The position numbers and the translations under genes were made by a program. Of a stretch of DNA of 64,000 nucleotides, positions 24,061 through 37,700 are shown piece after piece; positions within the stretch are counted from its first letter, which is position 1; every line of letters starts with the position of its first letter. The DNA is from Rallus limicola (lineage: Eukaryota; Chordata; Aves; Gruiformes; Rallidae), in the NCBI GenBank assembly GCA_022605955.1, contig JAKCOZ010000002.1, positions 64,708,783 to 64,772,782 on the forward strand, given 5' to 3'. Under the pieces are notes generated by a model. That model had not been told where the DNA came from. It did not search any database and saw only the letters and a list, made by a program, of their open reading frames with translations.

Positions 24061-27000
24061 ATACAGCTATGGTTTTGTTGATGTTCCTGAAATCAAATTG
24101 TAGATGTGTTTTTGGTCTGGATTTAAAATACTACCAATGTTGCCTTGCAAAACAGCACTTTTAGTTTACATTCAAATCTCAGGGTTTGAATTACTGACCA
24201 ACAGCTTCTCATGTTAAATGTTCTAGCTGCATGATGGGTGTTGTGGGCTTTTTGTGGGAATTTTTTTGTGTGTTTAGTGCAGGGTGTGGCAAGCTACTGT
24301 GCTTTTTTTCCCCTGGAGATAAAGGAAGGTTGTGCTGTATATCAAAACAAAAAGCTGATGTCTCTCATTGGAGCTGTTCTGCTTTACATGTGGCATAGGT
24401 AACACCAAGTTATGTGAAAAATAATTTACCTATGTGCTCAGTTTGCTGCTATGTTTTCAGTGCAGGTGTCAATAGAGGTGACTGTACACCTGTGTTTTGG
24501 CAGGAGTCCTGTTCTTTTCATCTTAGAATAGGTTACTTTGTGACTATGATTATATCCCACTCCATAAATAAATACTGCTGCTGCACTGAAAATGATTTGT
24601 AGCTAGAGCTTGATTACCTGGAATTTATAGCAGTCTCAATTTGTTTTGCAACTAAGAAGCAAAATGGTAAACCAGTGTTGTTAATAATGTTACTCTCTTC
24701 TGGACTAGGCTTAGCTCATTTGTGATGGCATGTTTAATAGCTGACTTCTGTTCCTCCCCAGTGCTGACTAGATGGGCTTTATTCTACCGCAGTAGGTTGC
24801 CACCATTCAGCTGTGGTTTTTGTAGAAGCAGTAGCATGGGTTGCATTCTGAAGAACCATGAAATACTTGGTTATTAAAGGAAGGCAATGGTTAATGTAAA
24901 TTCATCTCCCTTTATCCACATTTCCATGTGCCTGACCATGATACCTTGCTTTGAGAGGTGTGCAGTGTGTTGCAGTGGCCCAGACTCCTGCCTGGGGTGA
25001 GGAACCTGGCATCCCTGAGAACAAGTGCAGATCACAGTGGTTTTGTTTGCTGTGTGTTCTCGTGCACCTTGGCCAATGTGAAGAGTAAGGTTACGTTGGA
25101 TGAAGGTGGTGGATCAGTTGGTTGAGAGATTTCACAGGAAAACTAAGCTGAAAATCAGAAATTAAAAGATGAAGGGCTAGATTATCTGCAAAGGTCAAAG
25201 CAATGTGAACTATAGTTTTCAGAAAGGTAGAAATTAATAGGAGAAGGAAGAATAGGGAGAAAAATAACAAGAATGCAGAAGAGTTCAGCTCTGTGATAAA
25301 AAGATGCTTGGGAATCCTACTGGGTGCTCTCTTGCTTCTATAAGCCCCGATTCACCATTCATGGTTTTACTGTATCAGTATCCTCTGGATAGTACTTAAG
25401 CTTTCTAGTTGTAAATTATTTCTATTTAGTCTCTGCTAAAATACTATTGGAATAGCACATTCAGAGGCTGACATGCTGTAAGAGACCTGACAGGCTACTC
25501 TTGGTTTACTCAAAATGGAAAACAGCTGCAGTGGGAACTCTGTGTTCTTGTCTATTTAATGTTTGAAGCTCCTGTAGTGGAAAATTAGAGAAATAAGCAC
25601 ACACTATAGTCTGGGTTTCTTGGCTTTTTTTTTTTTTTTTTTTGAAAAAACTGTTCTCTTTCCATATTGCTTTGCTACATTTTCATATTGGCAGTCTAGG
25701 GGAAAGTGTATGTGCAACTGTATGGGCTTTTGTCCTGATGTTTGTTTGCTTCTGTGTGCAAAGACACACAGAGAATATGACATGTGTAACTTAAAATTTT
25801 TTTACTTACAAGGTAATATGCTTTATACAACAAGGCTCTAGAGTTTTTGGAAAAGGATTCCTGAGGCTGTAGTCAGCCTCCCTCTTCTTATGAGAAATGA
25901 TATATCAAGATCTTCATGCAATAGATATATAAGCAACCTCTGTTCCATAGCCAGAGGGTTCAGATGGCACAGAAACCCCCATACAAGTGTAGCATATATA
26001 TATTGTTCTTTAATATAGCTTAAAATAGCTGTTGAAGAACAAATAAAACTTAGGATGCAATTCCAACTATATTGAATTAAAATGTTGCCACTCAAATGAG
26101 AAACAAGATCTTCTCTATGACTCTCTATAGTATTCTTTGCCATAGACAAAAAGTTGCTTAACATAGTTTGGATGTGCTGAAATAAATAAACAGTTCCCTG
26201 TCATTTAGGGGGGTTCTTTCATTGCTAGTGAGTGATAACTAATGGTTATGTTCATAAATAAGGGTTTAAGATTTTTGTCTTTAGGATGCTGCAGCTACAC
26301 ACCAAGAGGCACAGCCATTCACCATCAATTGGTGCATGTACTTGGCTGCTCTCCCACGCTGAACAAGCTTTACTTGATGTCCTTTTGCTTGTTCTTTATG
26401 TCCTTCCTCAGGTTTCAGTGCTAAGCAATAGAAAGGTTCAGGTTGAGCCGTTGGTTGTCTAAATCCTGGTTGACCATGATGCTGGTAGTATCTGTTGACA
26501 GTGCTATTCCAGCTTTATTATTTTCCTTCCTGTTCCATATTTGCAACAACAAAACCAGGCAAGGCAAATTCAGTTATTCAGCTGGACAAAAGAACATGAA
26601 ATAATTTAGTAATTACATTTGGGTTTGGATAGGAAATGATAAACGTGAAGAAAAATACATTTACAAGTAATGCAAGAGTAATGCATCTCTTGTAGAGTAG
26701 AATAGATACTCTTCAGGAATTACGAATGCTTCCAGAATTTATATTCTTTCAAATATCTTTTTGCAGGAAAAATTCAACAAACTGTTAACTTTACATTTCC
26801 TCTATTTTTACTGTTAGGCTTTTGCCAAAACTAGAAGCAGCCAGCAAACCCTACATCAGCTGCATGTTAGACACCAACTAACACTGCTGAATTTACTCCA
26901 CCTTTGCTACTTTACAACTTGCAGCGAATTTAGTCCTTAACTCCATTTCTATACATCTGTTACTTAATGATACAGCATCTGTTTTGACAGACTCCTGATT

Positions 27001-27714
27001 CACTGGGTAGGGCTGTGATTGGACTATTGGGAAGATGGGTCTTAATTATTTTATTCAAGTATTTCACTTCAATCTGTCTCCATCGGGCTTCTATGAAAAC
27101 TTGTATTGGCAATGCTAATGATTAGCTGGCTGGTAAAGCAGTTAGGTGCCAGCAGACCTTGTTCAAAATCTAATTGGGTATGCTAAAGACAGGCACTGTA
27201 ATAATTCTCCTCAGTGATCACATGCTTTGTGCATTATCAGGTACATTAATTATCCCAAGTCCCTGCCAAGCTAACTTCTGGTGAGCTCCCATATTCCTCA
27301 CAGCATGCGAACGAAGCCAAGGAACCCAGAGGCAGTTTGTCAGAGTCACAGAAGCTACTACCAAAAATATTCAAAAAAAAATTAAAATTGCCAAAAAGCC
27401 TTATTTTTAAGAGAGAGTGTAAACTGCTACCCGTGGGACTGATTTCATGCGTATCCCTGAGCCGAGCTCTAGGTGAGAGAAATGGGAGGTGCCAGAGCAG
27501 GGCTGAGATGGGGACAAGACATGGCAGCCCCCCCGCAGCAGGGTGCTCCCCAGGCACCCCAGCACCGGAGACAGAAACAAACGGGCTTTTTGCTGGGTCT
27601 TGGTTTTCCTCTTTTAGTGGCGACCTAAGGGGTTCCCCCATAAAAATCTCGCAGAGAGTTTCAGCGTGCCTATTTTAATGCTATCTTTTTACCGTGGCTT
27701 TACCTGTGCTATGG
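24061..27714. other. Intergenic between TMEM33 and SLC30A9
   Basis: No coding exon, RNA gene or recognised repeat apart from a T19 homopolymer at 25625-25643. From about 27440 GC content rises towards the SLC30A9 promoter. Frames such as 25838-26164 (-), 27246-27641 (-) and 27337-27678 (+) lack recognisable domains. Confidence 0.55.
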
Positions 27715-28790
27715 CACCTGGCGCCCGTGCGTTACACACACGCGTAACCCTCGCCCTCTGCTGCGAGTAACAGCTAAGCACGTTCTGAGTGGGAGGCGTT
27801 CCCGCCGCGTACCGTGGGAGAACCCCTTTCAAACGGCAGACCAGGGCGGGGCGTCCCGTCCCTCACGGGGCCGGATGCGGCTTTCTACCGTCAGCGCCTG
27901 GACCGCCGTGGGCGCGGAACTGAGGCGTGACTGGCTGGAGCGAGAAGAGGCCGCGGCGTTCGCCGGCGGCCGATCCGCGCAGGCGCAGCGGGAGGGGCGG
28001 GTGAGTCAGCGGCGGCCCCGAAGTCCCTTCGCACATCCGGGTGCCGCGGCGCCGCCCACCGCCGGCCTGCCGGGTACGGCCGCCGCCCGGGGCCAGCGGG
28101 GGCCGCGCCGGGCGTCTCCGATGCGTATCGCCGCCCGCTCTCCGGCCGCTGGCGTGCGGTGGGGAACTGCCGGGCTCCGCGTGCGGTCGCCGCCATGATG
28201 CCGGCGCTGGCCGCTCAGCGGCGGGGCTGCCGCGGCCTCTACCGGCTTTACCTGCGGTGCCAGGCGGCGCCGCTCCCCCGCGCCTGTCACGGTGAGTCCC
28301 TTAGGGCCCGGCTCGCTGCGCCGCGCCGCAGGGCAGCCGGAAACCTCTTGGGGCGGGCAGGGTAGGGCCTGGCCAGGTCAGGTCAAGGCAGGTCGGCGGA
28401 CCCTCGCCTGTCCCGGCCGAGCCTCACAGGCAGCTGTAATGGCGTGGGGAAAAGCGAGCGCCGGTGCCCGCAGGCGGCTGGTGCCTGGCGGGCGCGGGCC
28501 CCGGCAGGGGCAGGAAGGGGTTCCTCTTGCGGCAGTAACACTGCCCTGGCTGCGGGGCATCTCCAGGCCGGGAGCGGCCCGAGAGCGCAGGGCGCCAGCC
28601 GAGTGCCTACTTTCCGGAGACGGAAGCGTTCAGATCGTAGCCGCCTGGGGAGGCGAGGTGTATCCCGACAAGCGCAGTGCCTCATCGCGGGTGCCTTCAC
28701 ACGCCCTTTGTAGGCCTGCTGCCCTCTCAGCCCCAGTCTTACGTAAGGCTGACGTCACGCCCGCGTTGGCGTTGAAGTTTGCGATAATTG
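27715..28790 (+). promoter_or_regulatory. SLC30A9: CpG-island promoter of SLC30A9
   Basis: Dense CpG sequence covering the first exon and part of intron 1. It has an NRF1-like GC motif (CGCGCAGGCGCA, about 27977-27988), an SP1-type GGGGCGGG at 27994-28001 and a TGAGTCA at 28002-28008 extended to TGAGTCAGC, which fits AP-1 or NRF2/small-MAF sites. No TATA box is evident. The transcription start probably lies between these motifs and 28195. Open frames on both strands in this island are composition artefacts. Confidence 0.85.
28195..28291 (+). CDS. SLC30A9: SLC30A9 coding exon 1
   Basis: Residues 1-33: [20 protein letters not shown] and onward, rich in Arg, Ala and Leu with no Asp or Glu, as in a mitochondrial targeting sequence. 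Exit phase 1 before GTGAGT. The context GCC GCC before ATG supports initiation at 28195, with 28198 as an alternative. Confidence 0.93.
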
Positions 28791-31700
28791 TATAAAATGA
28801 AGCGCAGCCTTAATGGAGTTGTGTTGGCCTGAGGAGCGGGTGCCGGCTTGTCCTTCAGGCACCCGGCCCCGTGAGCTTTAAATGCTGACCTGCGTATTCC
28901 CTCTTCACATAGCTCCTTGTGGTTGAGGCAGCAGATGCCCTTTTTCTCCAGAGGTTTCTTGTCTTTTTACAAATTAGTAGGAAAACATCCTCTAAACACG
29001 CTGCGTAAGTTCCCATTATTCAATTGCTTTGGTATAACTGAAGTTTAGGGAAGAACACTACTTGTGTTGTGCCGTATCTTTGTAGTCTTTTATGAGTTGT
29101 AATCAGTAAGTTCACCAAGCTGTGCTGATTTTCCTGGGCTTTTGCCACACCAGCAATAATTAACAGTAAGAGCTTATCTGACCTGTTTTGGTGAAGTTGT
29201 TCTCTAGGGTTCGGCTTGGTGCATGGATGCATGTAGGTGCTTCTGCACTGTACGGGACCGAAAGGAAAGCCAAGAGACTTTCATGCAATAAGCAGTTCTA
29301 TAAAATAACATGGCTATGTTGATAGATACATTATTTGTGTATGATTAGTCATACTTTGAATGATTTAACTTACAAGCACTGTTTAAAAAAATGTTTTTGC
29401 TCTTCTAAAGAGTTCTTTCTAAAGCAGCTGGTTTACCTGTTGCATTTTTGGTGGGAGGAGTTATGTACCCTCTGTACACAAGTGTTTGTGCTGCCTGAAA
29501 GAAACTGTTTCCTAATACAGGTTGGCTTGTACTGCTTAGAACTCTTAATTTCACCTAGTGTTTTGAAATCAAAGATTGCATCCCCAGGGTCATTTCTCAG
29601 TAGGCTTTTGTACATGTTTATCTTGTAATTTGTCTGTTGTCAGTGGTGCAAATTTTAAGATTCTTCTGTATAAAATATTTTATGTAATGTTGTGTGCTTT
29701 TCAACATAATTCCTGTAGCAAGTTGCTCTTAATGTGTAATGTATGTAGGTCAGTTTTTAACTGGTAAGCTGTGGTTTGTACAGAGCATGCTTGGAGTGAA
29801 ATGAAACTGCACCGCTGGCTAATAGTTTTGTCGTGGTTGTATTTGTTCTTTCATTGGTACTTTTTTTTTTAAAGGTTTTGTGGCAGTATGACTAGAATGG
29901 GGCTTAATGTATCTGTAAGCCAATCTTATCAAGATCATCTGGAGATCTTTAGAAAAACAACATACCAGAGTGCATGGGGAAAAATCCTTAACATTTGAAT
30001 GAAGTTTAAAAGTGGATGTTTGAAGGGAGGCAGTGAAAGCATGCCGGTAGTCCCATTTTGAAGTTCCTAAATATGGGTAAAATAAGCACAGATCAGTACT
30101 TAAAAACTAACTTTCCATAACTTATACTGGTATATAGCTGGAACATTTTTTCTTTCCAGAATGGTTGCCTGTAACATCTTTTTCTTCCCCCTATTAGGAT
30201 GGCAGGCTTCAATGAAAACTGGGAGTCTGTCATACATTATACCATGCAATCGTCTGCCTGTGCAGTTGATGAGTCAAGTGAGAGTGTATACCTCCAATGG
30301 TCAGAAAAAAGATCTTGGATCAGAAGGTAGAAGTGGGTCAACCCCTGAAGAAACCCCGCATCAAGTTGAAACAGGTAGTACTGAGTTAAAATTAAAAACC
30401 CATTTACATATGTGTGCAAGCTTTATGTATTTAACTATTGCTAACCTTTCCCCCCCAGTTGTGTGATATTATGCTTGCAGAATTCTTAGTATTTGTTGCT
30501 TATGGGCACCTATGTATTCAAATACATAAGCAGAGAGGAATGATGAAATTTATTTGTCATTCCAGTATTTAAAGGATTAAAGTTTAGAGTAATCAGATTT
30601 AAGGTGATGGTGATAAAATGAGGATGTCAGAAGGGATTAGTTAACTTAAGGGAGAAGAAATGGAATGCATTACTTGTCTTTTACCACTTTGCTTGCTTGC
30701 TTGAATACTTTTTGTATCATTTAACACGTACGTGAAATGAGTTTGTGATAAAAATTGAATGAATTTGAATACTGAGCACTCTGACTTTTCTGGGTTAAAC
30801 TATAGATGACCGGTAAAGAAAGCTGAGCTGTTTTGTTTGCTAGAGCTTTCTAATATGACTTTGTCAGAACTGCAGCATTCACATTAAATTCTTGATACAG
30901 TGGACATAACGTGACTCTCCTTGCTGTTCAGTTTGATTGTCAATCTTGTGCTAGTTAGTGTTTGTGAGAGTCAGAACTGTTTTGCTCTTGCTCTATTGTA
31001 ACATTGCTTTTTTTTTCCTGCTTACTGAGTGCAGGACTACACAGATACGAGTTTGGAAGACTACTGTGCTGAAGGGATAACAAATGCTTTTAAAAATAAA
31101 AGCTCCCTTTCTGTGTGCTTTTGTCTAAAACTAGATGTTTTGTTAAAGAAAAATGTCATCTCTTCATTGTGAGGCTAGCAGGTTTTCATACTTTCTTTAG
31201 TACTAACTTGTAAATTCTTGAGGCTTGCAGCAGTCTTCAAAAGCTGCTAACTCTAGCCAGCTAAGAGTATTGCATTTCTGATGTTTGGAAGTACAAAAGT
31301 GGTCATAAATGTTGTTTAGAGTGTAACAATTAGATAATGTTCCTTAAGTCTGTGATTTGATTTTAGAAGAGGATAATCCTTAAAACTGTTTATGTTTCTT
31401 GGAAAGTCTTGAGCTTAAGATGTTTTCTAGAGGGTGAGATTATTGCAGAAGCATGTCTGCCTGAATACAGTCAAAGACTGTGGAGCCAGTTACAGTTGGT
31501 GATGTTTTCTGGGTTCTTAATGCACAGTTAAAGATGGGACAAGTGAAGATAGGGTAGCAGTATTGCCTTCAGGACTGCCTGAAGTTTGTAGAATTGATGA
31601 TTGTCATCAAAAGGGGTGTTCCCATCTTCTCTCATGGGTATCTAATTACTCCCTCTTTTGTACCAGCATTAATGATCTTTACACATGTTTTGTAACAAAA

Positions 31701-34700
31701 AATAGTGACTTTCTTGTTTTGCAGAGCTAGGGTTCAGGTGGGTCAGTAAGCTGATCCTGCTCACTGTCTCTGAAAAGGCTGGGGAGCCTCCAGAGAGGCT
31801 GCCAACCTTGAGTCCTTGTAAGCCTTGAGTGGAGCTGCACCTTGTAGGCACCATGAGACTTATTTTTTCTTTTGGCAGGGGTTGTGGGGAGTGGGGACTG
31901 ATATATGCAGTGTATACGAAAGCTACTGTGTGTAGATGAAGAACTTTGAAGTTTATTTTGGAATGTGTGTGTTTTTATGTATGCTTTGCATAGGAGTGTT
32001 TTGTGGGGCCTAGTGGATATAGTGTTCTTATGCATTATGAACATAATTATTTAAGAAAGTGTGTTTTGATAGCATTCTAAAAAAGTAATAAACTACTACA
32101 GAAGATTCCTGCACTTTTCTGGTAATTCAAATATTTAGCAAATAAATAAAAGTGTCTCCATTTCTTTATCAGTAAACTTGGGAGATGCTTTTCCTGTTTT
32201 TATGATACTGAGAATACAAATGTGTTCATCTTGGAAGTTCCATCATGTCACAACTGCTGTTTTTCAGACCAGTAAAGGTTGAATTGAAGCATTTCCTACT
32301 TTTCTCACTGATGAGCAGGATTTTGTTCAGTGTCTAGGCTGAGGTAGTGAACTTTAAAAGCATACCTGATGTGATCTCTATGCATAGACATAAATATTGG
32401 TATTTTTGTGCCTTTTTTTTACCCTCTGAAATCTTATGGTCCTATCTTTTGTTAAATAATGTTGGTGATATTTCTTTTCATGACATAAATTGTTGCATGC
32501 AGACTTTCTGCAAAGAATCTGCTACAAAATTTTGGCTAAGCAATCTTAGATCAGCTGCCTGGTGTGTTAAACCAGGTAAGAAAAGAAAGGAACAGTGAAG
32601 TGTTTTTTGTCTTTCTTTTCAAGTTGTACAGTAACTGATAGGGGTGACTACTTTAGGAATGTCCAGTTTATTTTCTGGACCAGCCTTATTTGTTGTGTAA
32701 TAAGATCAGTTTCATAAATTTGTAAGTGTTACTGTTCCCAAAGAAAGTATACTTGGATTGTTACTAGCCTTAGTCCTCAGCTGCTGTTAGGGCAGTAACT
32801 AATTGCCTGATGAAAAGATAGTTATGCAGTCTGAGCTTCAAGAATATCTGACCTTTTGAGTAATTTGAGTAGCCTGTTAAGCTAGGAGTGTTCTCATTAA
32901 TTATCACAAACCTGCTAGAAAAAGTATTTTTTAAACATGTTTTTTAATATTTATTCCAGTAAGATCAGTTTTAATGTGGCAAACCTCCAGTGTTATTGGA
33001 GTATTATTGGATATGTTGTTCTGATGTCTTAGAATAATTTTTTTTTTGTTCTGAAAGCTATGTTGAGGTGTATGAGATAAGGATACAATATTTGTATTTT
33101 TGAGTAGTACCTCTGATGTCTAAGTAGAAATCTCACTGAAATTACTGGACATTATTATTTTCCAAATGATGAGTTTCACTAAATATATTATGTATTTATA
33201 TAAATATATTTTAATGTTGTTTTTTTTTTTAATTGAGTCATATCCTCAGATTTCAGAACCAGCCAAAATGCTTGGGTTTCATTCTAGCTCCGTCTTGTGA
33301 CGCAAGCATTCTGGATTTTATTTTGAATATTCTATACGTTAATGAGCTGACTTTTCATAACTGAAAAAGTTTCAGTTCTTTAAAATTGAATTGCAGCTTA
33401 AAAGCTCTGTGAGACTCAGGTGATCAGCAGCCATAAACTGTACAGAACTCATTATATCTACTTAGTTAAAATTTTGCATAAAACTTTCTCCAAACTAAAC
33501 ACACTTTTGGAAGTATGTTACAATTTGGTGCTCTTCTGCAAGCTGCTATGAGTTTATTGATCAATGCTATATTAAATATCTATATTCTTTATTTTTTTAC
33601 TGTTTCTGTCTTTGATTTTTAGAGTTTTAAATGTTGGGAATCTAGCAAAAATAATTTTTAATTGTAGGGATGGAAAGCAATAATAAGATACATTCTTATT
33701 TTGCTACGTCAACCACCAAACTCTTTACTGAAAAAGAAAAACCTATGCTTTCATATTTCCAGTGATGTTTATTTTTATTTTACAGGACAAGATACAAGCA
33801 GTGCAGGTCAAAAACCATCCTTCCTTAAAGAGCCAATCCAAGTAAAAGGTAAAGTAATGCTTCCTGTGTTGGGGCTTCACTGCTGTCTGCTAGTAGTCAA
33901 AAAAGATATGTGTAAGGAAACTGTGGTGGTTCTTCAGCTGTGTTAACAAGCTATGTGAAGAACATGTTAAAACACAATTATATGTCAGCTTTTTTGATAC
34001 CTAGTAGTTTGAAAATGACTTCTGAAAAATAGCAGTATTCCTTCTAAATACTTGCACTCCTATGTCTGGGTATTTGTATCTGTTACCACAGTCTGTCCTC
34101 CTTGCATGTTTTTAGACATCGTCATTCACCATCGCAGACTTACTATAGCTAAGCCGAATACTTGATCTTCTCCTGTTCCTTGTTCTAAGTCTTCCTCTGT
34201 TCCTTCTTATTGCTCAGTTAATCTAATCAGTATTGCTTCTAAATATATTTTGACCACATGAACTGCCTAATCTGAATCCTGTAATGTTCCCATTTTTGCT
34301 ATTAATAAGTATGTGCTTCTGTCTTTAGCTATGTTATTTAAAAACATAAGTGAGTAAAATATGAGCATAACCTTCTTCAATGTTTTTAATGTATCATGAC
34401 TTTCACTGCAGTAATTTCTATTGTGTTTTAAACATCTCTAGTGTTGTTGATCACTCAGATTTCTATGTATGGAAAAACTTTTATCAAAATAGATATTGCT
34501 GTCTGTCTTTAAACTCTGTCAGGAAAAGTATCTTAAGTGAAAGTGACTCAGCAGGCTATAAACTGTATCAGAATTACTTCCTGTCTTTCTCCACGTTTAA
34601 AAACCATCAAATCACAATGCTTGTCAGTAACGAGATCGGTGCCTCTCAGTGTATATTTTTCATAGAATTTTGTCGACATCCTTTATATCAATTTATTTGT

Positions 34701-37700
34701 GTCTGTTTTCACTTACATTCTGTGCAGGGGGGTATACAAGGTAGATAGAGAAATTAGATGGATTGTGAAATAGTTGTAAAAATAGATATATCTTCCAGTT
34801 TGCCTCTCTAGGTTATAGACATGCAAGCAAAAACATTTATGTTGAAGATTTTGATAGTGCCTGCAAGGTAGACTTCTAGTCTTTAGATGCTGCTGTGACT
34901 TGGTAATATTTGAATCAATAAGTTACTAAGACAGTGACATTTTTAAAGTATCACTAATTTAAAAATTTGTGCTGTTTAAACGGTTTTATTTACATCCTCT
35001 TTTATTTGGCTTCATCCTTCTCTTGGAAATACCAAATTGATTTTTTTTTCCTTTACATGTATTGCTGATTTTATGTAGTTGTTTGAACAAGGGGTCGGAT
35101 TGTTCAGATATGCTGCAATGTACAATTGGTTATAGTATTCTCTTTTAGTGAAATTTACCTGTGTTTCTGAAAGGTGGATTAATGTTTGATAAATCCTCAA
35201 GTTATTTTTTCACTAAGGTTAGTATGCTTTGGACATATATTTGTTTTAAATAGGATGGGAAGCATTATTCTTGTTTAAAAATGTTCATCCCCTTATTATG
35301 ATAGACTGGGTGTTGGGGTTTTTTGTTGGTGGGGTTTTTGGTTTGGGTTTGTTTTTTTTTTTGCTTGGTTTTGGGTTTTATTTGGGTTCTTTTAGGAAAT
35401 CTGTAATTTTTTGTCACCTTTGCTCAGAAGCAGTATGGAATGAATGTGATTACTCAAGTACTTACAACAGTTGTTTTAAGTTCAAGCTGAATGACAGAAA
35501 TTAGGTTATTAGGGTAAATAATAATACTGATTATCTGTAGCATTAGTGGATTGTTGAGTGCCAGTCAATGTATTTTGCCTTTAAGATTTCAAAACTCAGA
35601 AATAAGGCAATGTAGAACTCTGGAAACCTTTTCCTCGAAGTCTTTAAATGCAGTATTTTTCTGTAAGTAGCCTGTGACTTAAGGAGACATTCTGAGCTAA
35701 CTATAGAAATTATACCAGTCCTGTGATCTTGCCTGCAGAATTTGAGCTTCTTGTTTTCAGTTGTGTTCTTCAGTTCTTTAGCAATTGTAACTCTTCTTCC
35801 AGTGTGCATAATTTTTTTGATGGAAGTGAGTGTATAGTGACTTAGATTTGAAAATAAAATGAAGTTATACACATATTGACAATTAGGAAATAATGCAATA
35901 TATTTTAAATCACATTTATCCTTTTTCTGAATAGGTGTGTTGTTCTTTTCCAAGTGCATGAAAATCTGAGTACATCTTCTGTACAAAGCATTATAAATAA
36001 TAAATGTGTATTTTTGTTGTAGGTGCCCAATATTAAATGTGTTTTTAAGGTACTAGTTGAGGAAAGGGACATGTATAATCTCTCTCAGTTCTCTGTATGG
36101 TCTGCGAAGTTCAAAAATAACTATAGAAGATGGAATTGGTTAAATACTGGGGAAAGAAAAAAGAAATGGAGCTCTTTGTTGCAATTTTGGTTGCTAGAGC
36201 AAGGATTTGCATATTTAAATGCTGTCTAAGTAGTTTAACACCATCTCTGATGTCAAAGTTGGAGTGATAGCTGACAGTGGCAGTTAAGTATGTGGAATGT
36301 TTTGAGTCCTGAGCTACAACTTAGTAGATAGTTTTGGGGGGTAAATATTTCTACTCTTACTCATTTCCACAAGAAAGATCATGCTTTTCTCTTCACTGCA
36401 AGTTTTCTGTTATCAGCAGTGCTTTCACTTGTAGGTGTCATGATAATAATACACTGTATTGAATTACCTTTTGAAGTTTCTGCTTTAGTCTTCATGAGTG
36501 ACTTAACTGGCTTATCTATTTCTGTTTTTCAGTGAAAGCAGTCCTTAAAAAAAGAGAATATGGACCAAAATATACACAGAATAACTTCATCACTGGAGTC
36601 AGAGCAATAAATGAGTTTTGCCTTAAATCCAGGTATGTTGTTTGGGTTGAAATTCAGGTTGTGACAAAAGAAAAATAAAAAAAGATAATTAGTTGGGCTA
36701 AAAAAACCCCAACTAAATCCTTAATGCTATATTTCAATGCAGGTGTTCTAATGTATAGCTTAGCCAGGAAATGTATGTGTTCTCTTGAATAGTCTTATTA
36801 TATCTAACCTTTTGTAGCTTGTGCTGGCTGTGTAGGTTCTTTTTCATGTCGTGTGACTTCTGATTTCCATGTAGAGCTCTTAAGCCATGAATCCTCTCAT
36901 TTAGCACTTGTGCACATTATGGATTACCTGAAGATGTTTCATTGGATATTTTACTACTCGGTGTTTTAACATTTTGTCTTCCTTGTATAATATTTCATGG
37001 TGTGAGGACATGATTTGGACTTCTGAATGTGGAAAACAGTGAATTTTCAATAGCATCCCAGAGATTGCTTGCTTTATGTTGTGCATTTGTTTGGCTCAAG
37101 TAAACAACTTCAGGTTTTTTTCTTGCAAATTGATATAAAATTGTGGAAGATGACCCAGACAGACAAGTAAAATTAGGATAATATGAACTTTTTATTGCAC
37201 TAAATTGTTTATCCACTTTCCTTAGTGATTTAGACCAGCTGAGAAAAATTAAACGTCGAAGTCCCCATGATGACACTGAGACTTTCACTGTGTACCTGAG
37301 ATCGGATGTAGAGGCAAAGTAAGAACATTTTTATGAAAAACATTTAGATTGTTTAAAATGGTTCATATGATAGAGAACTACTTAAAAGTTAGGTTTACAA
37401 TGTCAAAGGGCAGTAATGTTTTTCCATTTTCTGTCTGAATATATTTTATATCTTCATTATTGTAATAATTACATATTTTATATAAAGTTAGAGGACATGT
37501 TCCACGTGTCCAGTGATTAAGTGATTGTCCTCAGCCCCTTAGTGATTAGCTTTTTATTATGTAAAGTAATCTCTGTGGCTTCTTACCAGAAAGAATATGA
37601 TGTTCTGCTTTTAGGAAGGGCATTTGTAATGTAGTCAAACTGAAAAGAAGTTGAATAAAAAGCACCCTTGTTAAGTTCCTTTTACTCTGTGCAGGTCTCT

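Noticed and set aside
19412..28194. Possible extra gene between TMEM33 and SLC30A9 (DCAF4L1 sits here in human)
   Set aside because: No WD-repeat or other coding similarity was seen on either strand; DCAF4L1 is a mammalian retrogene and is not expected in a bird.
27875..28795. Many overlapping open frames on both strands near the SLC30A9 start
   Set aside because: All are GC-driven shadows in the CpG island; only the frame starting at 28195 connects through valid splice sites to a known protein.
32338..32350. TGAGGTAGT string resembling the let-7 seed
   Set aside because: Only the first nine bases match; the rest of the mature sequence and the hairpin partner are absent.
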